7,158 nt of DNA from Candidatus Subteraquimicrobium carltonvillense. GTDB lineage: Bacteria > Actinomycetota > Aquicultoria > Subteraquimicrobiales > Subteraquimicrobiaceae. This document shows positions 1-6,615 of the stretch, piece after piece; the stretch's first letter is position 1; every line of letters begins with the position of its first letter. The position numbers were made by a program, and so were the translations under genes. The stretch is taken from contig DDKQ01000111.1 in NCBI GenBank assembly GCA_002339355.1, positions 2,181 to 9,338 on the forward strand. Direction: 5' to 3'. The notes below the pieces were generated by a model that was given only the letters and a program-made list of their open reading frames with translations, made no database searches and was not told the origin of the DNA.

Positions 1-1063
1 TTACTTGCTTCAATCTCTCTGTCCTATCAGCAGCGGCCAGGGCTTGAATGAATCGATCCAGATCTCCCTCCAATATGGACTCGAGATCATAAACCGTAAG
101 ATCGATACGGTGATCGGTCACCCTACCTTGAGGAAAATTATACGTCCTTATCCGCTCGCTTCTATCCCCAGTACCTATCTGAACTCTTCTTGCCTCAGCG
201 ATTTCAGCCTGCTGCTCCTCTCGAAATTTATCGTACAGACGGGCTCTCAAGATACGCATAGCCCGTTCCCTATTTTGAAGCTGTGAGCGCTCCTCTTGAC
301 AGGAAACCACCATACCCGTGGGAAGGTGAGTGATCCGCACCGCTGAATCGGTCGTATTTACCGACTGACCTCCCGGACCGCTGGAGCGGAAAACATCGAC
401 CCGCAGATCGTTGGGATTGATCTCCACTTCCACCTCTTCGGGTTCGGAAAGCACAGCCACCGTTGCCGTCGAGGTATGAATGCGCCCTCCAGACTCGGTG
501 ACGGGTATTCTTTGAACTCGATGTACTCCAGATTCGTATTTAAGCTTGCCATATGCACCTTTGCCCTTAACCTCAAAAATTATCTCTTTGAAACCACCCA
601 TATCCGATGGACTACCACTCAAAACCTGTGTGGCCCAGCTCTTGCCATCTGAATATCGGAGGTACATCCTATATAGGTCAGCGGCAAATAGGCTCGCCTC
701 CTCTCCACCGGCTCCCGCTCTAATCTCCACGATCACATCCTTCTCATCATTCGGGTCTCTTGCAATCATCATCTCCTTGAGCTCTTCCTCTAGCTCGCCC
801 TTTTTATGATCGAGGGAGTGCAACTCGCTGTGGAGGAATTGCTCCATCTCAGGATCTTGCTTTCCTTGAAGCATCTCTTTAGCCTCATCAATGCTCACGA
901 GAACTTTCTTATATTCCTTTATCTTATTGACAAGGGGAGAGAGTTCAGCATGAGCCTTTGCGTACTCCCGATATTTCCTGTGGTCGGAGAGAACCTCTGG
1001 CTCGCTGAGCTTCTTGGTTAGCTCCTCATATCTTTCTTCGATTTCATTAAGTTTATCCAACAT
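1..1063 (-). CDS. prfA: Peptide chain release factor 1 (RF1), 3' end cut by window edge
   Basis: This class I release factor recognises UAA and UAG in the ribosomal A site and triggers peptidyl-tRNA hydrolysis. I translated the whole frame by hand: 354 codons are open with no interruption. The N-terminus ([15 protein letters not shown]) is typical of RF1. The codon-reading tripeptide is Pro-Val-Thr (residues 187-189, within [10 protein letters not shown]), which marks RF1 rather than RF2 (SPF). The catalytic GGQ motif is at residues 231-233 (365-373), inside [20 protein letters not shown]1 is usually about 355-360 residues, so only a few C-terminal residues and the stop are missing beyond position 1. 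The ATG start at 1061-1063 follows a GGGTGAT-type ribosome-binding site. It lies 90 nt downstream of the DUF1385 gene and is probably co-transcribed with it. Confidence 0.97.
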   Translation of the reverse strand, partial: MLDKLNEIEERYEELTKKLSEPEVLSDHRKYREYAKAHAELSPLVNKIKEYKKVLVSIDEAKEMLQGKQDPEMEQFLHSELHSLDHKKGELEEELKEMMIARDPNDEKDVIVEIRAGAGGEEASLFAADLYRMYLRYSDGKSWATQVLSGSPSDMGGFKEIIFEVKGKGAYGKLKYESGVHRVQRIPVTESGGRIHTSTATVAVLSEPEEVEVEINPNDLRVDVFRSSGPGGQSVNTTDSAVRITHLPTGMVVSCQEERSQLQNRERAMRILRARLYDKFREEQQAEIAEARRVQIGTGDRSERIRTYNFPQGRVTDHRIDLTVYDLESILEGDLDRFIQALAAADRTERLKQV

Positions 1064-1073
1064 TCCAATCACC

Positions 1074-1150
1074 CACTCGTCTCTCGCCTCGTCGCCGCTC
1101 GTCGCTCGGGAATTTTTCGAGATTCGAGTATCGAGTGACGAGAGTCGAGT
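1074..1150. repeat. Imperfect inverted repeat containing a 7-bp tandem array, DUF1385-prfA spacer
   Basis: The spacer holds five tandem 7-bp units at 1116-1150 (TTCGAGA, TTCGAGT, ATCGAGT, GACGAGA, GTCGAGT). Its other half is rich in CTCG words, roughly the same motif inverted. The outer arms ACTCGTCTCTCG (1075-1086) and CGAGAGTCGAGT (1139-1150) pair with one central mismatch, and shorter CTCG/CGAG pairs continue inward, so the transcript could fold into a long imperfect hairpin. There is no T-run after it on the transcribed strand, so it is not a classical intrinsic terminator. It ends directly upstream of the prfA ribosome-binding site. Confidence 0.6.
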
Positions 1151-1153
1151 CAT

Positions 1154-2047
1154 TTAGGGGAGTACTTCCACTTCTTCGGTGCCCTCGGACATTTCCAAAG
1201 ATAAAAGTGTTTTCAAAGAATGGATGGCTACCTCCAATTGATCTAACGAGGGTTCCCTCGTTGTCATTTTTTGCAATAAAAGCCCAGGTATCATCAAAAA
1301 CCTCACAAAATTCGAATCCTGGTATTTACGAGCCACTTTAATTATCTCATAAGAAACGCCAGCGACCAAGGGTATAAGGGGTAAACGCGCCAAAATCCTG
1401 ATTAAAAGGGGCGGACTTCCCAAGAGAGCGAAGACGAAGATGACTAAAATCATAACAACCAGCAAAAAGCTAGTTCCACAACTTACATGTAAGGTACTAT
1501 ATTTTGAAGTAGCCTCGGGGGAAAGTTCGTCTCCTGACTCATACGCTCGAATGACCTTATGTTCAGCTCCATGGTATTCAAAAACGCGGACGATATCCTT
1601 CATCCTTGAGATGGCGAATAAATATCCAATGAAGATGACTATCCTAATCAGACCTTCTATAATGCTAAGGGTCAGCGGACCACTCACAAATCCTTCAAGG
1701 AGTTTGGCCATCCAAGCGGGAAGGACAACAAAAAGAACTACACCCAATACCATGGCGAGCGATATGGTAAAGACCATCTCCTTAGTGGTGATCTCTACCT
1801 CCTCTTCCACTTCCTGGGCGGAGAGACTTAAGGCCTGTATGGCCAGAATGATAGTCTCGATTAAAACAAGCACTCCTCTAAGGATGAAATAATTAAGAAA
1901 GGGGAAACGTTTTGAAAGCGAATTTATCTTCCTTTCCTCCACCACGATCTCTTTATTCGATTTCCGGATGGCCACAACCCAGTGATTCCTGCCCCTCATC
2001 ATGACGCCTTCGAGGACTGCCTGTCCTCCTATTTGGAGCTTTTCCAT
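1154..2047 (-). CDS. DUF1385 family (YqhQ-like) integral membrane protein
   Basis: A 297-residue membrane protein of the DUF1385 family (Bacillus YqhQ type); its biochemical function is not established to my knowledge. Family hallmarks are visible: the N-terminal GGQAVLEGVMMRG at residues 8-19 or so, EYHGAEHKVIRAYE at 157-170, and the Cys motif SCGTSFL at 189-195. Hydrophobic segments lie near residues 53-76, 92-110, 127-147, 194-210 and 220-233. The chosen ATG (2045-2047) has GGGGAG 8 nt upstream and gives the expected short N-terminus. An in-frame ATG 10 codons earlier (2077) has no ribosome-binding site and is disfavoured. It stops with TAA. It sits between rho and prfA, a neighbourhood I recognise from clostridial and thermophile genomes. 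Confidence 0.9.
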   Translation of the reverse strand: MEKLQIGGQAVLEGVMMRGRNHWVVAIRKSNKEIVVEERKINSLSKRFPFLNYFILRGVLVLIETIILAIQALSLSAQEVEEEVEITTKEMVFTISLAMVLGVVLFVVLPAWMAKLLEGFVSGPLTLSIIEGLIRIVIFIGYLFAISRMKDIVRVFEYHGAEHKVIRAYESGDELSPEATSKYSTLHVSCGTSFLLVVMILVIFVFALLGSPPLLIRILARLPLIPLVAGVSYEIIKVARKYQDSNFVRFLMIPGLLLQKMTTREPSLDQLEVAIHSLKTLLSLEMSEGTEEVEVLP

Positions 2048-2103
2048 TAAGCATTCTCCCCAATATTTATTCGACATTTGACAGGAAGATATAAATATAA
2101 AAA

Positions 2104-2139
2104 GTCATTGGTCATGGGTCATGGGTGAATTTGTCATTG
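2104..2139. repeat. 7-bp tandem array (GTCATKG-type), DUF1385-rho spacer
   Basis: Consecutive heptamers GTCATTG, GTCATGG and GTCATGG occupy 2104-2124. They are followed by a decayed unit and another GTCATTG at 2133-2139. In the transcript this reads as GACCCAT/GACCAAT-like words repeating every 7 nt. It resembles the short tandemly repeated heptamers described in cyanobacteria, but nothing else here suggests a cyanobacterium. Confidence 0.7.
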
Positions 2140-2140
2140 A

Positions 2141-2200
2141 CCTGCCTGCCCGTCCGGTCCCAAAGGGAGGCTTCGCTCCAGGCGGGCCTGCCGGTAGGCA
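2141..2200. repeat. GC-rich, multi-hairpin intergenic element downstream of rho
   Basis: A roughly 60-nt block much richer in G+C than its surroundings starts about 10 nt after the rho stop codon. Several self-complementary pieces can be read: TGCCT (2143-2147) with AGGCA (2196-2200), GCCCG (2148-2152) with CGGGC (2183-2187), the short hairpins TCCCAAAGGGA (2158-2168) and GGAGGCTTCGCTCC (2166-2179), and the near-palindrome GCCTGCCGGTAGGC (2186-2199). It looks like a REP- or MITE-like extragenic element. No U-run follows it in the transcript, so it is not a canonical terminator, although it could stabilise the rho mRNA 3' end. Whether it is repeated in the genome cannot be seen here. Confidence 0.5.
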
Positions 2201-2209
2201 TGGTGGAGG

Positions 2210-3484
2210 TTAATACTCCTGGATGGGAGCTTTCTGAATTTGCATGAGGAAGTCTTTATTTGACCTCGTCTCCTTGATTTTGTCGATGAGGAGCTCAATG
2301 GCTGCAGAAGGATCAAGAGCATGCAAAACTCTGCGAAGTTTCCAGATCAATTGAGCTTCATCGAAGGGTAAAAGGAGTTCTTCCTTCCTAGTCCCCGATT
2401 TCTCGATGTCGACGGCGGGGAAAATACGTTTATCAGCAAGTTTTCTATCCAAATGTATCTCCATATTTCCAGTTCCTTTAAATTCTTCATAGATCACTTC
2501 ATCCATCCGACTTCCCGTCTCCACAAGAGTCGTGGCTATTATGGTCAGACTGCCTCCTTCCTCGATATTTCGAGCCGATCCGAAGAATCTTTTCGGTGGA
2601 TAAAGGGCTGTTGAATCGACACCACCGGATAGAATTCTCCCACTCGGTGGGACAGTCAAATTATAAGCCCTCGCCATTCGCGTGATGCTATCCAGGAGGA
2701 TGACCACATCCTTGCGGTGTTCCACCAAGCGTTTTGCTCTCTCCAAAACGAGCTCAGAAACCTGAATATGATTCTCCGATGGTTGATCAAAAGTTGAGCT
2801 CACTACCTCCCCTCTCACCGATCGCTCCATATCCGTTACCTCTTCCGGACGCTCATCCACTAGAAGCACAATCAAATGAACCTCCGGGTTGTTGGTGGTA
2901 ACGCTATTGGCGACCTGCTTGAGGATGGTAGTTTTTCCAGCTTTTGGTGGAGATACGATGAGTCCCCTCTGTCCCTTTCCTATGGGAGCAATCAAATCCA
3001 TGATTCGAGGAGTTATCTCTTTGGGCACAGTTTCCAATTTGAATCTCTCATTGGGATAAATGGGGGTAAGCGCCTCAAAGTATGTTCTCGTCCGGGCTAT
3101 TTCGGGATCCTCTCCATTCACCACCTCGATTTTAAGCAGAGCGTAGTATTTTTCGTTATCCTTGGGTGGTCTAACCTGCCCGGCAACCTCATCTCCTCGG
3201 CGTAGATTGAATCTCCGGATTTGGGAGAGAGAAACGTAGATATCGCTCTCGCCAGGAAGATATCCTTGAGTCCTCAAGAAGCCATATCCCTCGGGAAGGA
3301 TATCGAGGATTCCCTTCCTAAATAGGAGACCTTCCTCCTCCGTCTGGGTCTTTAGAATGGCCATGATCAGTTCTTGTTTCTTCATCCTTTTGGAACCCGC
3401 GATACCCAGCTCAGAAGCGATTGGCTGAAGTTCGCTTAATTTCTTCTCCTCAAGGGTTGCCCTGTCCAATGTCGTCTTTTCCAT
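2210..3484 (-). CDS. rho: Transcription termination factor Rho
   Basis: This hexameric RNA-dependent ATPase binds C-rich nascent RNA, translocates 5' to 3' and releases RNA polymerase. The 424-residue length is close to E. coli Rho (419). Domains in order are an N-terminal helical Rho_N domain (about 10-48), a cold-shock-like RNA-binding domain (about 55-125, with GYGFLR and DIYVS) and a RecA-type ATPase. Visible motifs are Walker [10 protein letters not shown] (178-186), the catalytic-Glu motif [10 protein letters not shown] (210-219), Walker [12 protein letters not shown] (259-269), the Q-loop SGGVDSTAL (286-294) and the R-loop FKGTGN (335-340). All key residues are present and there is no long N-terminal insertion. 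The ATG start follows AGGGGAAGGTG with an 8-nt spacer, and the stop is TAA. It probably starts its own transcript from a promoter in the 178-nt upstream spacer. Confidence 0.98.
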   Translation of the reverse strand: MEKTTLDRATLEEKKLSELQPIASELGIAGSKRMKKQELIMAILKTQTEEEGLLFRKGILDILPEGYGFLRTQGYLPGESDIYVSLSQIRRFNLRRGDEVAGQVRPPKDNEKYYALLKIEVVNGEDPEIARTRTYFEALTPIYPNERFKLETVPKEITPRIMDLIAPIGKGQRGLIVSPPKAGKTTILKQVANSVTTNNPEVHLIVLLVDERPEEVTDMERSVRGEVVSSTFDQPSENHIQVSELVLERAKRLVEHRKDVVILLDSITRMARAYNLTVPPSGRILSGGVDSTALYPPKRFFGSARNIEEGGSLTIIATTLVETGSRMDEVIYEEFKGTGNMEIHLDRKLADKRIFPAVDIEKSGTRKEELLLPFDEAQLIWKLRRVLHALDPSAAIELLIDKIKETRSNKDFLMQIQKAPIQEY

Positions 3485-3513
3485 ATTTGATACACCTTCC
3501 CCTAAAAGCAGTA

Positions 3514-3534
3514 ATTGGTTATTGGTTATTGGTT
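3514..3534. repeat. Three perfect ATTGGTT heptamers in the rho leader
   Basis: ATTGGTT occurs three times without a gap. In the rho transcript this is AACCAAT x3, inside a stretch of about 30 nt with no G, just upstream of the rho ribosome-binding site. If the promoter called at 3546-3574 is right, the array lies within the untranslated leader. Confidence 0.8.
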
Positions 3535-3545
3535 AAATTCAATCC

Positions 3546-3574
3546 ATTATCAATAATCGATGTTCTATAATCAA
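3546..3574 (-). promoter_or_regulatory. Putative sigma70-type promoter for rho
   Basis: On the minus strand, TTGATT (-35, 3569-3574, 4 of 6 matches to TTGACA) is followed after exactly 17 nt by GATAAT (-10, 3546-3551, 5 of 6 matches to TATAAT). Transcription would begin near 3539, giving a leader of about 55 nt that contains the ATTGGTT array and the rho ribosome-binding site. The spacer is AT-rich, so a chance match is possible. Confidence 0.5.
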
Positions 3575-3633
3575 TGGAGATGGTTAGTAGTTACATCGGA
3601 TGTTAGTAATTAAATATTTAGACATATTTTCAA

Positions 3634-3654
3634 ATGGTTCATGGTTCACAGTTC
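3634..3654. repeat. 7-bp tandem array (ATGGTTC-type) downstream of the transaldolase
   Basis: ATGGTTC, ATGGTTC and ACAGTTC occur in tandem, starting 9 nt after the transaldolase stop codon in the reading direction. In the transcript this reads GAACTGT then GAACCAT twice. No hairpin plus U-run terminator is visible after the transaldolase in this spacer. Confidence 0.6.
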
Positions 3655-3662
3655 TTCTGGTT

Positions 3663-4319
3663 TCAACGGTGAACGGATTTTTTGAGTTTCTCCCAATCCT
3701 CAAGAAATTTCGCGATGCCCTTATCCGTCAGAGGATGTTTAATCATCGCTTTAAGCACTTCATAAGGAACGGTAGCGATATCCGCCCCGATTTGAGCGGC
3801 TCGGACGACGTGCATGGGATGTCTGATGCTCGCGGCGATAACCTGGGTTTCTATGCCATAATTGTCATAAACTAAGACGATGTCGGAGAGCACTCCCATT
3901 CCATCCTGACCGATATCGTCTAGACGTCCAATGAAGGGACTTACATATGTCGCGCCAACCTGAGCGGCGAGCAAAGCTTGATTAACCGAGAAGATCAAGG
4001 TCATGTTGACCTTTACACCTTCATTTGCCAACACCTTGGTGGCCGCGAGTCCCTCCGTCATCATGGGGATTTTAACGACCACATTCTCCGCTATTCTCGC
4101 CAATTCCCTTGCTTCTTTCACTATTTCCTTTCTTTCCATGCTCACCGCTTCAACACTCACCGGACCGTCCACAATCTCACAAATCTCCTTGATCGAGGAA
4201 CGAAACTCTTTCCCCTCCTGGGCACATAAGGTGGGGTTGGTGGTCACACCACTTAAAATCCCCCAGGAATTGACCTCGCGGATATGTTCAATGTTCGCGG
4301 TATCGATGAATATCTTCAC
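3663..4319 (-). CDS. tal: Transaldolase, TalC/FSA (MipB-like) short subfamily
   Basis: A class I aldolase-fold enzyme that moves a dihydroxyacetone unit between sugar phosphates in the non-oxidative pentose phosphate pathway. The 218 residues match the short, decameric TalC/fructose-6-phosphate aldolase subfamily. Visible motifs are MKIFIDTANI at the N-terminus, GVTTNPTL (24-31), the Schiff-base lysine K83 in VVVKIPM, and YVSPFIGRLDDIGQDG. Glu57 (in SVEAVS) sits where FsaA has Gln59, by equal spacing to the lysine; Glu here is typical of transaldolase, so I favour that activity. The start is GTG (4317-4319), overlapping the pgk2 stop as GTGA, with AAGGAGAA upstream, which points to translational coupling. 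It stops with TGA. Confidence 0.93.
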   Translation of the reverse strand: MKIFIDTANIEHIREVNSWGILSGVTTNPTLCAQEGKEFRSSIKEICEIVDGPVSVEAVSMERKEIVKEARELARIAENVVVKIPMMTEGLAATKVLANEGVKVNMTLIFSVNQALLAAQVGATYVSPFIGRLDDIGQDGMGVLSDIVLVYDNYGIETQVIAASIRHPMHVVRAAQIGADIATVPYEVLKAMIKHPLTDKGIAKFLEDWEKLKKSVHR

Positions 4320-5257
4320 TCTGCCACTTTCTCCTTAAATCTTTCGGTGATTATAACTTTATTGATGATCACTTCCAGTACCTCTGAGACCGTGCTATCC
4401 AAATTACGACTTGAGATGACGGAGGTGTTGTGCTGTTTGGCTAGTTCTTCAATGTACTCTCCAATCTTGCGGATATTTCCGAAATTTGCCCTATATCTTT
4501 CAAAGGGACGGAAGCCCTCGGTCTCTATCTCCCGGATGTAAAAATGGCTCCCGTGGAGGTCTTCGTCCTCCACGGCGATGATAATATGGACGACGAAGGC
4601 ATTTTTGAAGTATTCCGCATCCAGAAAGCCAGGTGCGATGTGAATGCCCTCAATTACCATGTTCAATCCCTCTCTTATGGCTCTCTCAATTATGGCTTTT
4701 ACTCCCACGGTTACAGCTGCTGTTTGCTCGCGAAAGCCTATGATCACGGGATCAGAAGCACTTGGAAGGGGTACTCGGAGAGATTGCCAAGCGCTGAAGG
4801 AGGATTCATACAGAGCGGGCATGAGCTCCTTGGATAATACCGCCCGCATGACCTCTCGGATGGCATCGGTGGAGACGATGCGGGTAATCCCCAACCTGTG
4901 AGCTATTTCCGTGGCGATGGTCGATTTCCCCACACCCGTGGTTCCTCCTATGAGAATGATCAGTGGCTTATCGAGCTTGCCCAAAGATTGCCACTTGAGG
5001 TATTTCCCCGCGTATTCCTCACCTATACGCTCCCTTAAGATATGTGCGGTGATGGAACGGAGCTCATCTATACTAACGGAAAAACATCGATTTTCCCTCA
5101 GATGGTCCTCAATGAGTTTCGCCACAAAGTAAGCTTTGCGGGGAGGAACTCCAGTAGCCATAATGGAGGAAGCCATGAGCCCCTTTGAATAGGGAAGCCC
5201 ATGCTTGTCATCGCTTATGACTATGCGTTTATTATAAAACTCGAACCCTTTAACCAT
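4316..5257 (-). CDS. pgk2: 2-phosphoglycerate kinase
   Basis: Known family members phosphorylate 2-phosphoglycerate with ATP to 2,3-diphosphoglycerate, the first committed step to cyclic 2,3-diphosphoglycerate. From the chosen ATG (5255-5257) the protein has 313 residues, close to the archaeal enzyme (about 300). It has an ATP-cone-like N-terminal region (about 3-90, with SKGLMASSIMATGV) and a P-loop GGTTGVGKST (104-113). STDAIREVMR (129-138) follows, then EGIHIAPG (203-210) and a C-terminal YRANFGNIRKI segment. The ATG overlaps the cpgS stop by 8 nt and has GGGGAAGG 7 nt upstream. A 12-codon upstream extension to 5293 would lie inside cpgS and is disfavoured. Its TGA stop overlaps the transaldolase start. 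Kinase family assignment is strong; exact substrate rests on homology and the cpgS neighbour. Confidence 0.9.
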   Translation of the reverse strand: MVKGFEFYNKRIVISDDKHGLPYSKGLMASSIMATGVPPRKAYFVAKLIEDHLRENRCFSVSIDELRSITAHILRERIGEEYAGKYLKWQSLGKLDKPLIILIGGTTGVGKSTIATEIAHRLGITRIVSTDAIREVMRAVLSKELMPALYESSFSAWQSLRVPLPSASDPVIIGFREQTAAVTVGVKAIIERAIREGLNMVIEGIHIAPGFLDAEYFKNAFVVHIIIAVEDEDLHGSHFYIREIETEGFRPFERYRANFGNIRKIGEYIEELAKQHNTSVISSRNLDSTVSEVLEVIINKVIITERFKEKVAE

Positions 5258-6615
5258 GGCTAATCCTTCCCCGCTTCCTTTTGAAATTATCAATCGCCTT
5301 ATGTGCTAACTCTAACGATAGGTCATTTAGGTCTCCGTCTCCCCCCACGGTAATGGGTACATTGTCCGCGTAAATGACCTCCGCGCCAAGATTCAATCCC
5401 ATATTGGTGACCACATCCACGGAGGCGGCTTTGAGTTCAGTAAGTAAGGTGGTGAAGTTCCCTTTATGTTTGAGCAAATCTTTCTGAAGCAACTCTCTGT
5501 TGGAAAGGTTATTGCTTATGCCCACTACCCGGCAGTGGAACTCCTCCTCCAGAAAATCCTTGAAACCCTCATTTATGCTCGGTGTAGCCGTGGTTGTCAG
5601 AAAAACCCTTTTGCCCTCGATGGATTTCAAAGGATGGGGTCTGAATCGAGTGTGAACCACCTTAAGTTCAGGGATTTTCGCCCCTCACAGCCTGGTCTAC
5701 AAGATTTATTTTCTCTTTACTTGCCATTGGCTCTTCGCACATCGTAAGGACAGCTAAGTCGGATAAGAAGAGCCTGAAAGTCCCGAAATAACCCGATATG
5801 TAGTCGATTGGCTGATGAGCACCTATAGTGACCAGGCAAGAATCGGTCTTTATGGGGGGAAGAGCTGCTCCACTGCCTTCAAATATTATTATATCGGCTT
5901 CAAGCTCATTGGCTAACTCGGCTCCCGCCAAAACGTTGGAGATGAAGGGAGCCCCGGCCATTCCACCTCCGCATCTTCGACACCCAACCGTCAAAATCCT
6001 GCTCATCAGGGCATCTTCGTAGTGATCCGAGGCAGCGTGCTTCCCCTCCCGACTAACTTCGAGCAAGGATTCCGGGGTCATTTCGGTGATTTCTCCGTGA
6101 ACGACCTCTGGCTCCTGGGGTCCTCCCCTCCCCATAGCAACCACACAGGGGGAAAATCCCGCCTTTGAAAGCACCCGGGCAAGATGAGCCGAGATAGCGG
6201 TCTTTCCCACTCGCTTGCCCGTACCAATCACCGAAATGGAGGGCTTTTGCGCTACATCATAAAATCTCGGCGGATCGAACCGAAAATCCGACCCCACATA
6301 GGAGACACCAGCGATCAATGCGATACTTGCAAACTTAAAGCGTTCTTTGTAGCCCACCACTGGTTCGTCGCTTAGATCGATTATCAAATCGGGCTTATAC
6401 TCCTCTAAGGCCTGTTTTATGCCCAGAGAGGGATCGGAGTTCAAAATGATTGGGAGCTTCAGGAAACCCAAATCGCTTCCGTTGGTTACCTTTTCCGTTC
6501 CCCCAACGAACACCGCAGCTAGAAGCTCGTGACCTTGATTCCTTATACTTTCTAAACCTGCCTGGATAACGGGCAAGTAATGCTCTCCGTCAATGAGAGC
6601 AATGACTCTACTTAT
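5250..6615 (-). CDS. cpgS: Cyclic 2,3-diphosphoglycerate synthetase, interrupted by a +1 frameshift
   Basis: Known members use ATP to cyclise 2,3-diphosphoglycerate to cyclic 2,3-diphosphoglycerate. The reading frame is in two pieces. From 6615 to the TGA at 5668 it encodes 315 residues: strand plus DGEHY (9-13), FVGGTEK, P-loop GTGKRVGKT (131-139), GCRRCGGGMAG (211-221) and FEGSGAALPP (245-254). The second piece continues in the +1 frame with ELKVVHTRFRPHPL and SNNLSNRELL, ending at TAA 5250-5252. Joined, they give 454 residues, near the archaeal enzyme's length (about 460), and NP-ELKVV reads smoothly across the junction. No ATG, GTG or TTG precedes the DGEHY segment after the in-frame stop; the best start is ATA. 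It overlaps pgk2 by 8 nt. It could be decayed, recoded or mis-sequenced. Confidence 0.85.
5667..5690 (-). other. +1 frameshift site CCC-TGA within cpgS
   Basis: In the cpgS sense strand the upstream frame reads GAA AAT CCC TGA, with TGA at 5668-5670. Skipping one base at CCC (5671-5673) gives CCT GAA CTT AAG and the family-like peptide PELKVV. The +1 frame is closed further upstream by TGA at 5685-5687, so the shift must fall between the two stops. A Shine-Dalgarno-like GAGGGG (5681-5686) lies 7 nt before CCC. The layout recalls the prfB site (CTT TGA), but there the purine run is only about 3 nt away. A single extra C in the sequence would look identical. Confidence 0.7.

Noticed and set aside
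2048..2077. N-terminal extension of the DUF1385 protein to ATG 2077
   Set aside because: No ribosome-binding site before 2077, whereas ATG 2047 has GGGGAG at good spacing and gives the family-typical N-terminus.
2078..2097. Plus-strand TTGACA followed by TATAAA-like sequence
   Set aside because: The spacing (about 12 nt) is too short for a promoter, and it would transcribe away from any plus-strand gene.
3485..3662. Intrinsic terminator after the transaldolase
   Set aside because: No stable hairpin followed by a U-run could be found on the minus strand in this spacer.
5258..5293. Upstream extension of pgk2 to 5293
   Set aside because: It lies within cpgS, adds non-family sequence, and ATG 5257 has a strong GGGGAAGG ribosome-binding site.
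5250..5660. Independent short gene starting at GTG 5660
   Set aside because: No ribosome-binding site precedes it and its sequence is the C-terminal part of the cpgS product, so it is treated as the second half of one gene.
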